Shown piece by piece: positions 41,529-54,273 of a DNA stretch of 64,000 nt (position 1 is the stretch's first letter; each line of letters opens with the position of its first letter). Source of the stretch: Candidatus Kirkpatrickella diaphorinae. GTDB lineage: Bacteria; Pseudomonadota; Alphaproteobacteria; Acetobacterales; Acetobacteraceae. The notes under the pieces are model-generated. The model did not search any database, was not told the DNA's origin, and saw only the letters and a list, made by a program, of their open reading frames with translations. The DNA lies in the NCBI RefSeq assembly GCF_025736875.1, contig NZ_CP107052.1:670001-734000 (forward strand), in the 5' to 3' direction. A program made the translations under genes and the position numbers.

Positions 41529-42596
41529 TTACGCTGTTAACATATTTATATCGCGCGCTCGTTCCATAACGGCAAGAGCGTGGCCTTCGTCAATGACTTT
41601 TGCCACACGCGCCATATTTTCAGACAAGGCGTCAAGACAGATGCGCCCCTCTGTAAAGACATCCCCATGGCCTGCAACGTCGAGGGCAATGGCTGCGTTC
41701 AGGCAGACTGTGTCGCGATAGACACCCTTTCTGCCCTCCAGCATCTCCATCAGCGCGCGCGCATTCTGCGCCGGTGTTCCGCCTGCCAGGGTCGCGATCT
41801 TTTGATGGGGGCCGAATAACGCGGCGGGGTCAAGCGTGTATTCCGTGACGCCGCCATCGCGCCAGACAGCCAGATGGGATTTGCCTGAAAGGGTCATCTC
41901 ATCCGAAATGCCGCGATCTGTCTCGCCGTAAATGACGGTGACGCGCGTCCCACCCAAGCGGCCTGTCGTTTCCGCCAGTTTCACCATCCATCGCGGGTCA
42001 CTGACGCCGATCATCTGGCGTTTAACGTTGGCGGGGTTGCAAGCCGGGCCGATCATGTTGAAAATCGTGCGGAAGCCCAGTCTGCGGCGCGTTTCCGCAA
42101 TATCACTCAGGGCCGGAATATGCAGGGGCGCGGCAAGAAAAGCCAGATTCTGCGTTTCTAACCGCTGACGCTGGCGGTCGAGATTGCCATCGGGGTGGAT
42201 GCCGAGTTCCGACAATACATCTGTCGCGCCGGAATTTGATGAGACGGCGCGGTTGCCATGTTTGGCCACCGGTATCTTCATCGCTGCCAGCACGAAGGCA
42301 ACGGCTGTCGACACGTTCAGCGTGTTCAGCCGGTCACCCCCTGTGCCGCATACATCGACGGCGTCCGGCGCGTTATGGCGGAGCGGAATGGCCGCCTCCC
42401 GCATGGCCTGCACCGCGCCAACCAGCTCCTCCGTTGTTTCCTGCCGCAGATGCAGGGCCGTGAGAATGGCGGCGAGTGATGTCGGGTCAACCGCGCCTGA
42501 GAGGATCTGCCGGAAGAGGTCATGGGCCTGATTGGTTGTCAGGGGTGTGCCTTCAGCCAGCTGGATGAGGCAGGTTTGTATGAATCCCGTCATCAT
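41529..42596 (-). CDS. trpD: Anthranilate phosphoribosyltransferase
   Basis: 355 residues. Phosphoribosyl-pyrophosphate binding CGTGGDRLNTLNVST, KHGNRAVSSNSGATDVLSELG, and IFNMIGPACNPANVKRQ are diagnostic. It joins anthranilate and PRPP. It starts three bases after trpG. TrpG and TrpD are separate proteins here, unlike the enterobacterial fusion. Confidence 0.96.
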   Translation of the reverse strand: MMTGFIQTCLIQLAEGTPLTTNQAHDLFRQILSGAVDPTSLAAILTALHLRQETTEELVGAVQAMREAAIPLRHNAPDAVDVCGTGGDRLNTLNVSTAVAFVLAAMKIPVAKHGNRAVSSNSGATDVLSELGIHPDGNLDRQRQRLETQNLAFLAAPLHIPALSDIAETRRRLGFRTIFNMIGPACNPANVKRQMIGVSDPRWMVKLAETTGRLGGTRVTVIYGETDRGISDEMTLSGKSHLAVWRDGGVTEYTLDPAALFGPHQKIATLAGGTPAQNARALMEMLEGRKGVYRDTVCLNAAIALDVAGHGDVFTEGRICLDALSENMARVAKVIDEGHALAVMERARDINMLTA

Positions 42597-42599
42597 CTG

Positions 42600-43190
42600 T
42601 CAGGACCGTGCTTCCCGACCCCGATGCGCCAGGGCCAGAAAATTACCCAACAGGCTTTTCCCCTCTGAAGAGGCGATGCTTTCTGGATGAAACTGCACGC
42701 CATGAATGGGATGATGTCGATGGTGAACACCCATGATGATGCCATCTTTCGTGCGTGCGTTAACGATGAGATCTGCCGGGAGCGTTGCCGGGTCAAGCAC
42801 CAGACTGTGATAACGCGTCGCGCGCGTCGGGTTGGCGAGATCGGTGAAGACGCCCGTGCCGTCATGATGCATCTCATCCACCTTGCCATGCACGGGGTGC
42901 GGCGCGCGGATGACGTGCGCGCCATAGACCTGACCAATGACCTGATGCCCGAGGCACACGCCCAGCACCGGCACTTCAGACCCCAATTCCGCAACGAGCG
43001 CACAACAGATGCCGGAATCATCCGGCGTGCCGGGGCCGGGGGAAATCACGATGGCTTCCGGCGCGAGCGCACGCGCCTCATCGACAGTGATGGCATCATG
43101 CCGCCTGACGTCACATGTCGCGCCCAACTCGCCCAGATAATGGACGAGATTATAGGTAAAGCTGTCGTAATTATCGATGAGGAGAATCAT
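42600..43190 (-). CDS. trpG: Anthranilate synthase glutaminase component
   Basis: 196 residues. MILLIDNYDSFTYNL start, nucleophile Cys in VLGVCLGHQVIGQ, and the His-Glu pair in GVQFHPESIAS. It passes ammonia to TrpE. It could also serve 4-amino-4-deoxychorismate synthesis, as dual-use TrpG/PabA proteins do; position between trpE and trpD argues for tryptophan. Its ATG overlaps the trpE stop by four bases. Confidence 0.95.
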   Translation of the reverse strand: MILLIDNYDSFTYNLVHYLGELGATCDVRRHDAITVDEARALAPEAIVISPGPGTPDDSGICCALVAELGSEVPVLGVCLGHQVIGQVYGAHVIRAPHPVHGKVDEMHHDGTGVFTDLANPTRATRYHSLVLDPATLPADLIVNARTKDGIIMGVHHRHHPIHGVQFHPESIASSEGKSLLGNFLALAHRGREARS

Positions 43191-44701
43191 GACGAGGACA
43201 TGGTGCCTTTATCTCGTGGCGTCAATTGCGAGGATCGGTTCCGTGCCCAGGCATCTTCCATCGCTTTTTCAGCCGCGCGGAACAAGGCGCGGGATTTATG
43301 CCGCGTCTCCTCCTCCTCCAACGCGGGAACACTGTCCGAGACCACACCGCAACCGGCCTGCACATGCAGTTTCCCGTTTTTCATGACCGCCATGCGCAGG
43401 GCGATACACGTGTCCATCTCGCCATTCACGCCGAAATAACCGAGGCATCCGGCATAGGGGCCGCGTCGGGTCGGCTCAAGCGCGTCGATGATCTCCATCG
43501 CGCGGATCTTCGGCGCGCCTGTCAGCGTGCCCGCGGGGAAGGCGGCGCACAGCGCATCCACGGCGTCACATTCAGGGCGGATCATGCCGTGCACGGTGGA
43601 GGAGATATGCATGACGTGACTATAGCGCTCAATGACAAATTGCTGCGGCACCGTCACTGTCCCCATCTGGGAGACACGGGCGACGTCATTCCGCCCGAGG
43701 TCAATCAGCATCAGATGTTCCGCGCGCTCTTTCTCGTCAGCGAGCAGGTCTTTCTCAAGTGCGAGATCTCCCTCCGTCGAGGCGCCGCGGGGGCGCGTGC
43801 CCGCGAGCGGGCGCAACGTGACCTCGCCATCCCGCAATCGCACGAGGATCTCGGGCGATGAACCGACGAGTGCGTAGCCGTCCAGCTCCATCAAAAAGAG
43901 GAATGGCGCCGGGTTGACGCGCCGGAGCGAGCGGTAAAATGTCAGCGGGCTGAGCGGAAAATTGACGGAGAAGCGGCGGCTGGGCACGATCTGGAAGGCA
44001 TCACCGGCGGTGATATGGGTCTGCGCCGTCCGCACCCTGGCCTCAAATTCGGCATCCGGGATGGATGGTTCCGGCTTGAGGGGCAGTGAAGGGGGGGCTT
44101 CAAGATGCTCATCCGCATCATCAAGACCTGTTCGCAGTGCGGCCAGGACTCGCGCCAAAAGCCCCTCAGCCGCTTCCGCCGTTAAACCGCCCTGGCGTGA
44201 AATGACCGTGACAAAAACCTCGTCGCGCAGAGAGTCGAACACGGCAAAAATGGTTGGCCGCATCAAAATACCGTCCGGCACCTGGAGATCATCAAGGCCG
44301 GTATCAGGCACGTCCTCAATCTCACGCACGAAATCATAGCCGAGATAACCGAAGAGACCGGCAATCATGGGCGGAAAATCTTCCGGCAGGGCAAGTTTGG
44401 AATCGCGGATGAGCTGCCGAAGTGACGGCAAAGCTTTTTGCTTCGCGGTTTTGAAAGAGTTCGCGCCGGAAAGAACCGTCTCATTCATCGCGACGACAGT
44501 TTTTTCATATCGCCAGATAAGGTCAGGATGCATGGCGATGACGGAATAGCGCCCACGCGCCTTGCCGCCCTCGACGCTTTCAAAAAGCAGGCGATAAGGC
44601 GCCGCACCCGAGCGCTCGGGAAACAGCCGTCCGAGACGCATATAGGCAGCGACGGGCGTGAGCAGGTCCGCGGAGATCACGGCATGGAAAAGGCGACTCA
44701 T
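43187..44701 (-). CDS. trpE: Anthranilate synthase component I
   Basis: 504 residues. The N-terminal LFESVEGGKARGRYSVI is close to the LLES element that binds feedback tryptophan. The chorismate domain carries LAGTRPRGASTEGD, LMLIDLGRNDVARV and FPAGTLTGAPKIRAMEII. It makes anthranilate from chorismate. I see no leader peptide with a tryptophan run upstream; the gene follows ppiD by 14 bases, so it is probably transcribed with it. Confidence 0.96.
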   Translation of the reverse strand: MSRLFHAVISADLLTPVAAYMRLGRLFPERSGAAPYRLLFESVEGGKARGRYSVIAMHPDLIWRYEKTVVAMNETVLSGANSFKTAKQKALPSLRQLIRDSKLALPEDFPPMIAGLFGYLGYDFVREIEDVPDTGLDDLQVPDGILMRPTIFAVFDSLRDEVFVTVISRQGGLTAEAAEGLLARVLAALRTGLDDADEHLEAPPSLPLKPEPSIPDAEFEARVRTAQTHITAGDAFQIVPSRRFSVNFPLSPLTFYRSLRRVNPAPFLFLMELDGYALVGSSPEILVRLRDGEVTLRPLAGTRPRGASTEGDLALEKDLLADEKERAEHLMLIDLGRNDVARVSQMGTVTVPQQFVIERYSHVMHISSTVHGMIRPECDAVDALCAAFPAGTLTGAPKIRAMEIIDALEPTRRGPYAGCLGYFGVNGEMDTCIALRMAVMKNGKLHVQAGCGVVSDSVPALEEEETRHKSRALFRAAEKAMEDAWARNRSSQLTPRDKGTMSSS

Positions 44702-44715
44702 TTCACCATGATCCG

Positions 44716-46629
44716 TTACGAACCTTCACCGCTCAGAACCTGATTGAGCAGAGGCTGGTTGATGTGCATCTTTGCCTGTTCAGCAGCCCGCTGCCGGAAC
44801 GTATTAACGACGTCCTCCTGCAAACCGCGATCGGCCATCTTCTGCAATGCCTTGCGGGCCTCATGCGCGGCCACCGGGTCGGCGGGGAGTGACGTTACCG
44901 TGAACACTTTATAAGTCCCGTCAACGTCAATCATCGCCGTCTCACCGATTTTGGTCTGGAGGACAGCATAGGGCAACGCTCCGTGACTTTGCTCCGCCGA
45001 TTGAACGGTCTCAAACTGCCCGGCTTCGATCTGCGGGCCGCCCTGTCCCGGCACCGCCACGTGCGACACGCCGCCCTTCTCTTTCGCCTGCGTGAAAAAC
45101 TCTGTGGCCGCGACGTTGAGGGCGCGGTTTGACGCGTCCTCACGATAGGCTTTCAGCACGGTATCGCGCGATTCCTTGAAGGTTAATTGCCGCCCCGGCT
45201 CGACCTGATCGAGCTTGATAACAAACGCGCCGCCATCAGGCAGGGCGACGAAACGCGGCGGGGCATCGACTTTCTGGCTGAAAATCGCGTCGATGATGGC
45301 TTTGCGTTCCGCTTCGGTCCCCGGGATGGGCGCGTCATCACCCGACTTTGTTTTACCTTCCCGCGTCAACGCACCTTCCGCGGGGCGCGCGCCGAGTTCA
45401 GCGGGGATGTGGTCGAGGCTTGTGTCACCCGCGACGATATCCTGAAGCTTCGCCACTTTATCCGGCAGCTGATTAACGGCCTCCTGCGTGCGGATTTCGC
45501 TGGCCAGACCCTCTTTGGCTTCATCAAGGCTGACATGATGTGCGGGCGAGATTTTCGAAACGCGAAACACAATCCAGCCGCCGGGTGAGGAAATCGGGCC
45601 CGTAACGATGTCCGGCGCAGCGGCGAAAGCGGCCTTGGCAAGCTCAGGCGCGGGGATCGCGCTCTGAGGTATCTGAGACAGCACGTCGGCAATGGCGCCT
45701 TTCGCCTGTTTCAGCACGTCCTGCCATGAAGCGCCATCCCGCCAGGCTTTGGCGATGGAGTCAATCTGTGCACGATCTTTCGACATGACATAGGCAATAT
45801 CCCGCCCCTCAGGCCGGTCATACAGCGCCTCCCGACTGTCATAGAGTGCTTTGACCTGCGCATCAGATGCGGTGACGGCGCTTTGCAATGTCGAAGCATT
45901 CAGCAGAATGATCCGTGCATGGCGGAATTCCTGCGTTGTGTAATCCCATGGGTGGTTGTCGTAATATCTCTGCAAAGTCGCTTCATCGACGGCAGGTTGG
46001 GGGCTGCCGCCCGCCGGTTGACGGAAAGTCGCCACGTCATAGACATGACGCTGCGTCATATAATCCGCAAACCGCGCGACGATGGCATGGGGTGCCGTAA
46101 TGTTGCGGGCCATGGCCATGCCCAACGTCAGATTTTCAACTTCCCGGCGGACGATGTCGATAAAAGCGGGCTCCGTCATCTGCGCATTGCGCAGCCAGTT
46201 ACGGAAGCGGTCGGGACTGAAATGATGTTGCTCATCCTGAAAAGCGGGGATGGAAAAAACTTTTTCCCGGATGATCTTATCCGGGACGACCATCCCCTGC
46301 GCGTGCGCCTGGGCCTGCATGGGCAGTTCATTCAGCATGGACTGGAAGACAACCTGCCTCAATTGCCGTTTTTCCGACGTTGAGAGATTATCTCCGGGGT
46401 GGTGGCCCATGGCCTGGGCGATGCGGTCCCCCATCAATCGCACGCGCGCCTCATAATCCTGAAGTGAGATTTTTGATGGGCCCGCCATGGCGAGGACGTT
46501 CGGGTCATCATATGCTGGTTTCAGGAAGACGTCATTGGCGCCCCATCCGATAAATGCGACAAAAATAAGCAGCGCGATGATGCGGCCTATCCATGAGTCA
46601 ACAACGAGGTGTCTGAGCGTGGTGATCAT
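44716..46629 (-). CDS. ppiD: PpiD/SurA-type periplasmic peptidyl-prolyl isomerase
   Basis: 637 residues. One N-terminal membrane segment (WIGRIIALLIFVAFIGWGAND) anchors a periplasmic protein with a SurA-like N-terminal chaperone region (LNELPMQAQAHAQGMVVPD), a central parvulin-like domain and a C-terminal helical part. Family: folding helper at the Sec translocon exit for outer-membrane proteins. It begins the trp run and is divergent from secG, fitting a link to export. In alphaproteobacteria ppiD before trpE is common. Confidence 0.9.
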   Translation of the reverse strand: MITTLRHLVVDSWIGRIIALLIFVAFIGWGANDVFLKPAYDDPNVLAMAGPSKISLQDYEARVRLMGDRIAQAMGHHPGDNLSTSEKRQLRQVVFQSMLNELPMQAQAHAQGMVVPDKIIREKVFSIPAFQDEQHHFSPDRFRNWLRNAQMTEPAFIDIVRREVENLTLGMAMARNITAPHAIVARFADYMTQRHVYDVATFRQPAGGSPQPAVDEATLQRYYDNHPWDYTTQEFRHARIILLNASTLQSAVTASDAQVKALYDSREALYDRPEGRDIAYVMSKDRAQIDSIAKAWRDGASWQDVLKQAKGAIADVLSQIPQSAIPAPELAKAAFAAAPDIVTGPISSPGGWIVFRVSKISPAHHVSLDEAKEGLASEIRTQEAVNQLPDKVAKLQDIVAGDTSLDHIPAELGARPAEGALTREGKTKSGDDAPIPGTEAERKAIIDAIFSQKVDAPPRFVALPDGGAFVIKLDQVEPGRQLTFKESRDTVLKAYREDASNRALNVAATEFFTQAKEKGGVSHVAVPGQGGPQIEAGQFETVQSAEQSHGALPYAVLQTKIGETAMIDVDGTYKVFTVTSLPADPVAAHEARKALQKMADRGLQEDVVNTFRQRAAEQAKMHINQPLLNQVLSGEGS

Positions 46630-46952
46630 TCTGTCGATTATCCCGCTGAAGCTGAAAGCCTTAAGGCGCTCCCTATAAAGGGCGAAAAGATTTTAGACCA
46701 GCCTTAAAGGCCGCAGGGACCCCTTCAGCACCTCACGGTCGCCCGTTATGATACCATATCAACCGTTCACCCTCCTAGCCCGGTGCAGGCGTTGCGTGTG
46801 CAGGCGCAGCCACCTTCCGCCGCGTGGCGGATGACAATATCATGATCTCATCGTATATTACGGGGCAGAGCGTCGGACGGGCGGCGCTTCAGGCGGTGGT
46901 CGCAAGCCTTGCCGAATTCCTGACACTGACATTTAGGTAAAGAAACTTACTG
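46630..46952. other. Divergent intergenic region, possible tpiA remnant
   Basis: No intact gene. It must hold promoters for ppiD-trp (minus) and secG (plus). In 46779-46940 (plus) an open frame ends SVGRAALQAVVASLAEFL..., which weakly resembles the C-terminus of triose-phosphate isomerase (VGRAALxxxxFxxIV). tpiA usually occupies this spot before secG in alphaproteobacteria, so a decayed 3' remnant is possible but unproven. Confidence 0.3.
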
Positions 46953-47288
46953 ATGACGACCATTCTGCTTATCATAAATGTGTTTGTGACCATCGCCCTG
47001 ATCGGGGTGATCCTTATCCAGCGGAGTGAGGGAGGTGGTCTCGGGATCGGGAGTGGTCAGGGTATGGGCTCCTTCATGTCCGGCAGGGGTACGGCCAATC
47101 TTCTGACGCGCGCAACCGCGATTCTCGCCGGTATGTTCATGGTGCTCTGCCTGGCGCTCGCCTACCTCAACCAGGGCGCGGCCGGGCATCATGCGGGCGA
47201 TTCGATTTTGGCGACGCCCCCTTCCGCCTCGACCGCCCTGCCCGAAAATCCCGCGCCGGATTTCCCCGCCGGAAAGCCTTCGAAATAG
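46953..47288 (+). CDS. secG: Preprotein translocase subunit SecG
   Basis: 111 residues with two membrane segments (ILLIINVFVTIALIGVILIQ and TRATAILAGMFMVLCLALAY) around the conserved QRSEGGGLGIGSGQGMGSFMSGRGTAN loop. It stimulates protein export through SecYE. A Pro/Ala-rich C-terminal tail is likely disordered. First gene of secG-pyrG-kdsA; 75 bases separate it from pyrG. Confidence 0.95.
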   Translation: MTTILLIINVFVTIALIGVILIQRSEGGGLGIGSGQGMGSFMSGRGTANLLTRATAILAGMFMVLCLALAYLNQGAAGHHAGDSILATPPSASTALPENPAPDFPAGKPSK

Positions 47289-49842
<2,554 letters not shown>

Positions 49843-50006
49843 AAATTTCGCGCGATGCAGAGCTTTTGGCGCCGAGGAGTGGCGTCGACTTGGTTTGTAA
49901 CGCAATCGTAAAGAGCGCAAATGTCAAGAAACGGCAAGTTGTGGTGATAGTGGTGACGCACCGTATATTTTTCCATGTCATTATTCTCTAAATATCTCTT
50001 AATTGG

Positions 50007-51350
<1,344 letters not shown>

Positions 51351-51358
51351 TGTGAAGA

Positions 51359-51400
51359 GCGCAACTTTGGCCTTATTGTGAAATAACGGCCAGGTTGCGC
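51359..51400 (+). terminator. Hairpin downstream of eno
   Basis: A long stem: GCGCAAC (51359-51365) with GTTGCGC (51394-51400), inner GGCC with GGCC, then TTATT with AATAA around a short loop. It begins eight bases after the eno stop. Only GTTAAAACTTT follows, so termination may be partial, with ftsB read through or from its own promoter. Confidence 0.55.
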
Positions 51401-51458
51401 GTTAAAACTTTGAGCAGCGAAGTATCGGCTTAACGCTGCCTCTCCAACTGGTTAGAAT

Positions 51459-51788
51459 ATGCAGGCGCAACGACACATACGTCGGTTTTTTCGGTTGGTC
51501 ATCCCGCCGACCGTTTTCCTAGGACTTACGGCGTATTTTTGCTGGAATGCGCTGCAGGGCGACCATGGCATGCGCGCTTATGAGGCGCGCCTCGGCCTTA
51601 AGCGGAAAGCCATCGCCTCTCAGAAGGCGGCTGAGGATGAGTATGTTTTGTGGCAGCAGCGCATTAACAGTTTAAGTGAACGCGCCCTGGATGCGGATCT
51701 TCTCGATGAGCGCTCCCGTGCGATGCTGAATCTCACGGAGAAAAACGAACTCGTGATCCCTTACGGCAAAAACGACCGGCTCTATTAA
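51459..51788 (+). CDS. ftsB: FtsB/DivIC-like septum formation initiator
   Basis: 109 residues. One N-terminal membrane helix (LVIPPTVFLGLTAYFCWNAL), then a coiled-coil-like periplasmic part (LKRKAIASQKAAEDEYVLWQ onward), ending ERSRAMLNLTEKNELVIPYG, typical of FtsB. It bridges FtsL and FtsQ in the division complex. eno-ftsB is a common pair in alphaproteobacteria. Convergent with rpmG. Confidence 0.88.
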   Translation: MQAQRHIRRFFRLVIPPTVFLGLTAYFCWNALQGDHGMRAYEARLGLKRKAIASQKAAEDEYVLWQQRINSLSERALDADLLDERSRAMLNLTEKNELVIPYGKNDRLY

Positions 51789-51856
51789 CAGGGCCGGATG
51801 TCAAGCAGCACAGATCCGACCCGAGCGAACCCGGATCGGGCGGTGTGCGAACCCGC

Positions 51857-52024
51857 TTACTTGATTTTTGCTTCCCGGAATGTGACGTGCTTACGGACGA
51901 CCGGGTCATATTTCCGCACTTCCATCTTGCCAACGGCGGAGCGCGCGTTCTTCTTCGTCACGTAGAAATATCCGGTATCCGCTGTCGAAACGAGACGAAT
52001 CTGGATGACGTTTGTCTTAGCCAT
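51857..52024 (-). CDS. rpmG: Ribosomal protein L33
   Basis: 55 residues, the exact family length, from ATG 52024 with GAGGATCAC upstream; the longer open frame to 52186 is spurious. [37 protein letters not shown] and [10 protein letters not shown] match the cysteine-free L33 type, which binds no zinc. Component of the large ribosomal subunit. Divergent from lexA. Confidence 0.97.
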   Translation of the reverse strand: MAKTNVIQIRLVSTADTGYFYVTKKNARSAVGKMEVRKYDPVVRKHVTFREAKIK

Positions 52025-52196
52025 GTGATCCTCAACACAGTGTCGGTGTGCCCCACGGTCAAACATGGTGGCATCGTCAGATTGCGTGCATAAATGCTTT
52101 GAAGTGGGCGCGACGTCAAGCTTTAACGTAAGCTTTCGCCTAGAAAACAAAAATATTCCGCGCATGCTTGCGTAATACGGCCACAAATTTTAAAAA

Positions 52197-52211
52197 GAAC
52201 AAAATGGAAAC
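52197..52211 (+). promoter_or_regulatory. Candidate LexA (SOS) box before lexA
   Basis: GAAC-N7-AAAC, one mismatch from the alphaproteobacterial LexA box GAAC-N7-GAAC (GTTC-N7-GTTC on the other strand), 41 bases upstream of the lexA start. lexA is autoregulated in most species, which makes the site plausible, but one such near match in an AT-rich leader may be chance. Confidence 0.35.
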
Positions 52212-52251
52212 AGAAGCGCCGCGTTGCGTTTCCATCCCAGTGAGGACAACG

Positions 52252-52944
52252 ATGCTTACACGGAAACAACACCAGCTTCTTACTTTCATCGATGATTATC
52301 TTCATCGCACGGGATTCTCTCCCTCATTTGATGAGATGAAGGTTGCAATCGGTCTCCATTCCAAATCCGGCATTCATCGCCTTGTGACAGCTCTGGAGGA
52401 GCGCGGTTTCATCAGGCGCCATCATCAACGTGCCCGGGCACTTGAGGTCCTGAAGCCCCCTCCCCGGCCCGCTGATAAGATTGTCCCGTTCTCATCGCAT
52501 GGCCTTCAAGGTAAAGCGAACGTCTCGACGCTTGAAACCTCTAAGAATCCCCCATCAGGCGGGTCCATTGAAATCCCGGTTTACGGGCGGATCGCTGCCG
52601 GTGTCCCGATAGAGGCGGTGAAAGATACGGGCGAGACGGCTATGGTGCCGACCAGCATGCTAGGTCGAGGGCAGTATTACGCCCTCATCGTCGCCGGAGA
52701 TTCGATGGAGGGCGCTGGCATCATGGATGCGGACACGGTGATTATCCAGGAAACGCCGAACGCGGAAAATGGCCAGATCGTTGTCGCGCTGATTGATGGT
52801 GAGGAAGTGACCTTGAAGCGTCTGCGTAAACGCGGCCCGTCCATCGCGCTGGAAGCTGCCAATCCACGTTACGAGACGCGTATTCTTCCGGCGGAGCGGG
52901 TGACGATACAAGGTGTGCTGACATCGCTGCTGCGGAAATATTAA
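52252..52944 (+). CDS. lexA: LexA repressor
   Basis: 230 residues from ATG 52252 with GAGGA upstream; an earlier in-frame ATG at 52168 is not supported. N-terminal winged helix-turn-helix (MLTRKQHQLLTFIDDYLHRT, SKSGIHRLVTALEERGFI). The self-cleavage site Ala116-Gly117 is in GRIAAGVPIEA, with catalytic S151 (AGDSMEGAG) and K189 (EVTLKRL). SOS repressor whose cleavage is stimulated by RecA. Here it stands apart from the trp cluster, unlike its usual place downstream of trpC-moaC-moeA in other alphaproteobacteria. Confidence 0.97.
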   Translation: MLTRKQHQLLTFIDDYLHRTGFSPSFDEMKVAIGLHSKSGIHRLVTALEERGFIRRHHQRARALEVLKPPPRPADKIVPFSSHGLQGKANVSTLETSKNPPSGGSIEIPVYGRIAAGVPIEAVKDTGETAMVPTSMLGRGQYYALIVAGDSMEGAGIMDADTVIIQETPNAENGQIVVALIDGEEVTLKRLRKRGPSIALEAANPRYETRILPAERVTIQGVLTSLLRKY

Positions 52945-52947
52945 TCC

Positions 52948-52966
52948 GCGCAACTGGTGGTTGCGC
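52948..52966 (+). terminator. Hairpin terminator after lexA
   Basis: Perfect seven-base arms GCGCAAC and GTTGCGC around TGGTG, four bases past the lexA stop, followed by TTAATTCTT. It separates lexA from the convergent lipoprotein gene, whose stop begins at the next base. Confidence 0.55.
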
Positions 52967-53512
52967 TTAATTCTTGCCGCTTTTGCGGATTGTCACCGTG
53001 CCGTCCGGCGCAATCAGGGTGGATGTGCCATCCCCGTTCGGGATCTCGACGATACCACTTTCCTGCTCGATATATTTTTTTGACGGATCAATGACAGGCT
53101 GCGTCGTGATGGCTTCCGGCGTGCGCATCACGCCGTGTTTCACCGCAAATTCCTCGCCGATACTGACGCGACTTCCCTCTTCAAACAAAGCCTCATTTTC
53201 CTTGCGCCCCGAGGCCATGCGGCCAAAATAACTGTTCGGGTCATCAAGGGTTTTCGCAATTGACTGGGAGGAGCGCGAGACATCCCGAAGCGAGGGAAGC
53301 GGGTCAGGTGCGCCAGGCCAGATATCGCCCCCTTCCGACATGAGGGGAAGTTCAGAAACCGGTGCCCCGGTCACCTTCGCCATGGTTTCTGATCGGCCAG
53401 CGGGGAGGTTGGGGTTGGCACCCGGAAGAGAGACCGTATCATGAAAAAACGTGCCGAGGCCTGAACAGCCGCTGAGGAAAAGCGGCGTGACGACGAAGAG
53501 CAGTTTTCTCAT
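52967..53512 (-). CDS. Hypothetical lipoprotein
   Basis: 181 residues; ATG 53512 after GAGGATTTC. A lipoprotein signal MRKLLFVVTPLFLSGC is clear. The rest is polar, with SLPGANPNLPAGRSET and a C-terminal beta-hairpin-like end (GIVEIPNGDGTSTLIAPDGT). No family recognised with confidence. It follows pgsA on the same strand by 77 bases, in the position where moaD/moaE often lie after uvrC-pgsA. Outer- or inner-membrane anchored, function unknown. Confidence 0.8.
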   Translation of the reverse strand: MRKLLFVVTPLFLSGCSGLGTFFHDTVSLPGANPNLPAGRSETMAKVTGAPVSELPLMSEGGDIWPGAPDPLPSLRDVSRSSQSIAKTLDDPNSYFGRMASGRKENEALFEEGSRVSIGEEFAVKHGVMRTPEAITTQPVIDPSKKYIEQESGIVEIPNGDGTSTLIAPDGTVTIRKSGKN

Positions 53513-53589
53513 TAACGAAATCCTCGGCCCATCAAGGGAATGATTACTTCAATTCGTTTATCAGATGTCGAATTTTTGTCCAATCACGC

Positions 53590-54186
53590 TCAACGGCTCA
53601 GTCTCTCCCGGTTTGTCACGCCGAGCATATATGTCACACCGGTTGTCAGATAGCGCCACCCGCTGAGCACCGTCGGAATGACGGAGAGCCACAGCATAAG
53701 TGCCCCCAATTGCAGGGCGGAGCCGAATGAAGTGACCTGCCACGCGCCATTGGCGCTTCCGGCCATCAGAAATCCGATCGCGATCATCTGTATGCCGGTT
53801 TTCCATTTCGCGAGGCGGGAGGATGGGAGTGTCTGGTCCTGGCTGGCCATATATTCCCGCAATCCACTGATCAGGATTTCACGTATCAGAATGATAATGG
53901 CCGCAAAGACGGAGCCCTCCACCAACCGGCCATAACCGGCCAGCGCCATCAACAGCGCCCCGACAAGAAGCTTGTCCGCGATCGGGTCCATCATCCGACC
54001 GATCTCGGAATTCTGCTTCCAACGCCGCGCCAGCATCCCGTCAAAGTAATCTGTCACACAGGCGATAATATAGATGACGCATCCGACAGCACTGGCCGCA
54101 TTGTTCTGCAACGCGATGCTGACAACCAGGAAAGGGATTGTCGCGATTCGCGTCAAAGTCAAAATGTTCGGAAGGTCAGTCAGCAT
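53590..54186 (-). CDS. pgsA: CDP-diacylglycerol-glycerol-3-phosphate phosphatidyltransferase
   Basis: 198 residues from ATG 54186 (GAGGG upstream); ATG 54222 would add 12. The CDP-alcohol phosphotransferase motif DG-x2-AR-x8-G-x3-D-x3-D is complete in DYFDGMLARRW...GRMMDPIADK. About five membrane segments. It makes phosphatidylglycerol phosphate. uvrC-pgsA is a long-standing bacterial gene pair. Confidence 0.94.
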   Translation of the reverse strand: MLTDLPNILTLTRIATIPFLVVSIALQNNAASAVGCVIYIIACVTDYFDGMLARRWKQNSEIGRMMDPIADKLLVGALLMALAGYGRLVEGSVFAAIIILIREILISGLREYMASQDQTLPSSRLAKWKTGIQMIAIGFLMAGSANGAWQVTSFGSALQLGALMLWLSVIPTVLSGWRYLTTGVTYMLGVTNRERLSR

Positions 54187-54273
54187 CACAGGCCCTCGAC
54201 GTTGGAGTTTCGCTGATACCATGAAAACGCCGTAAAGCCACCTTGAGACAGGGCCAACGGTACTTTTTTTGCC

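Noticed and set aside
52025-52186. Long N-terminal extension of rpmG
   Set aside because: L33 is 55 residues with MAKTN at the start, and GAGGAT precedes that ATG; the extension runs into the lexA leader.
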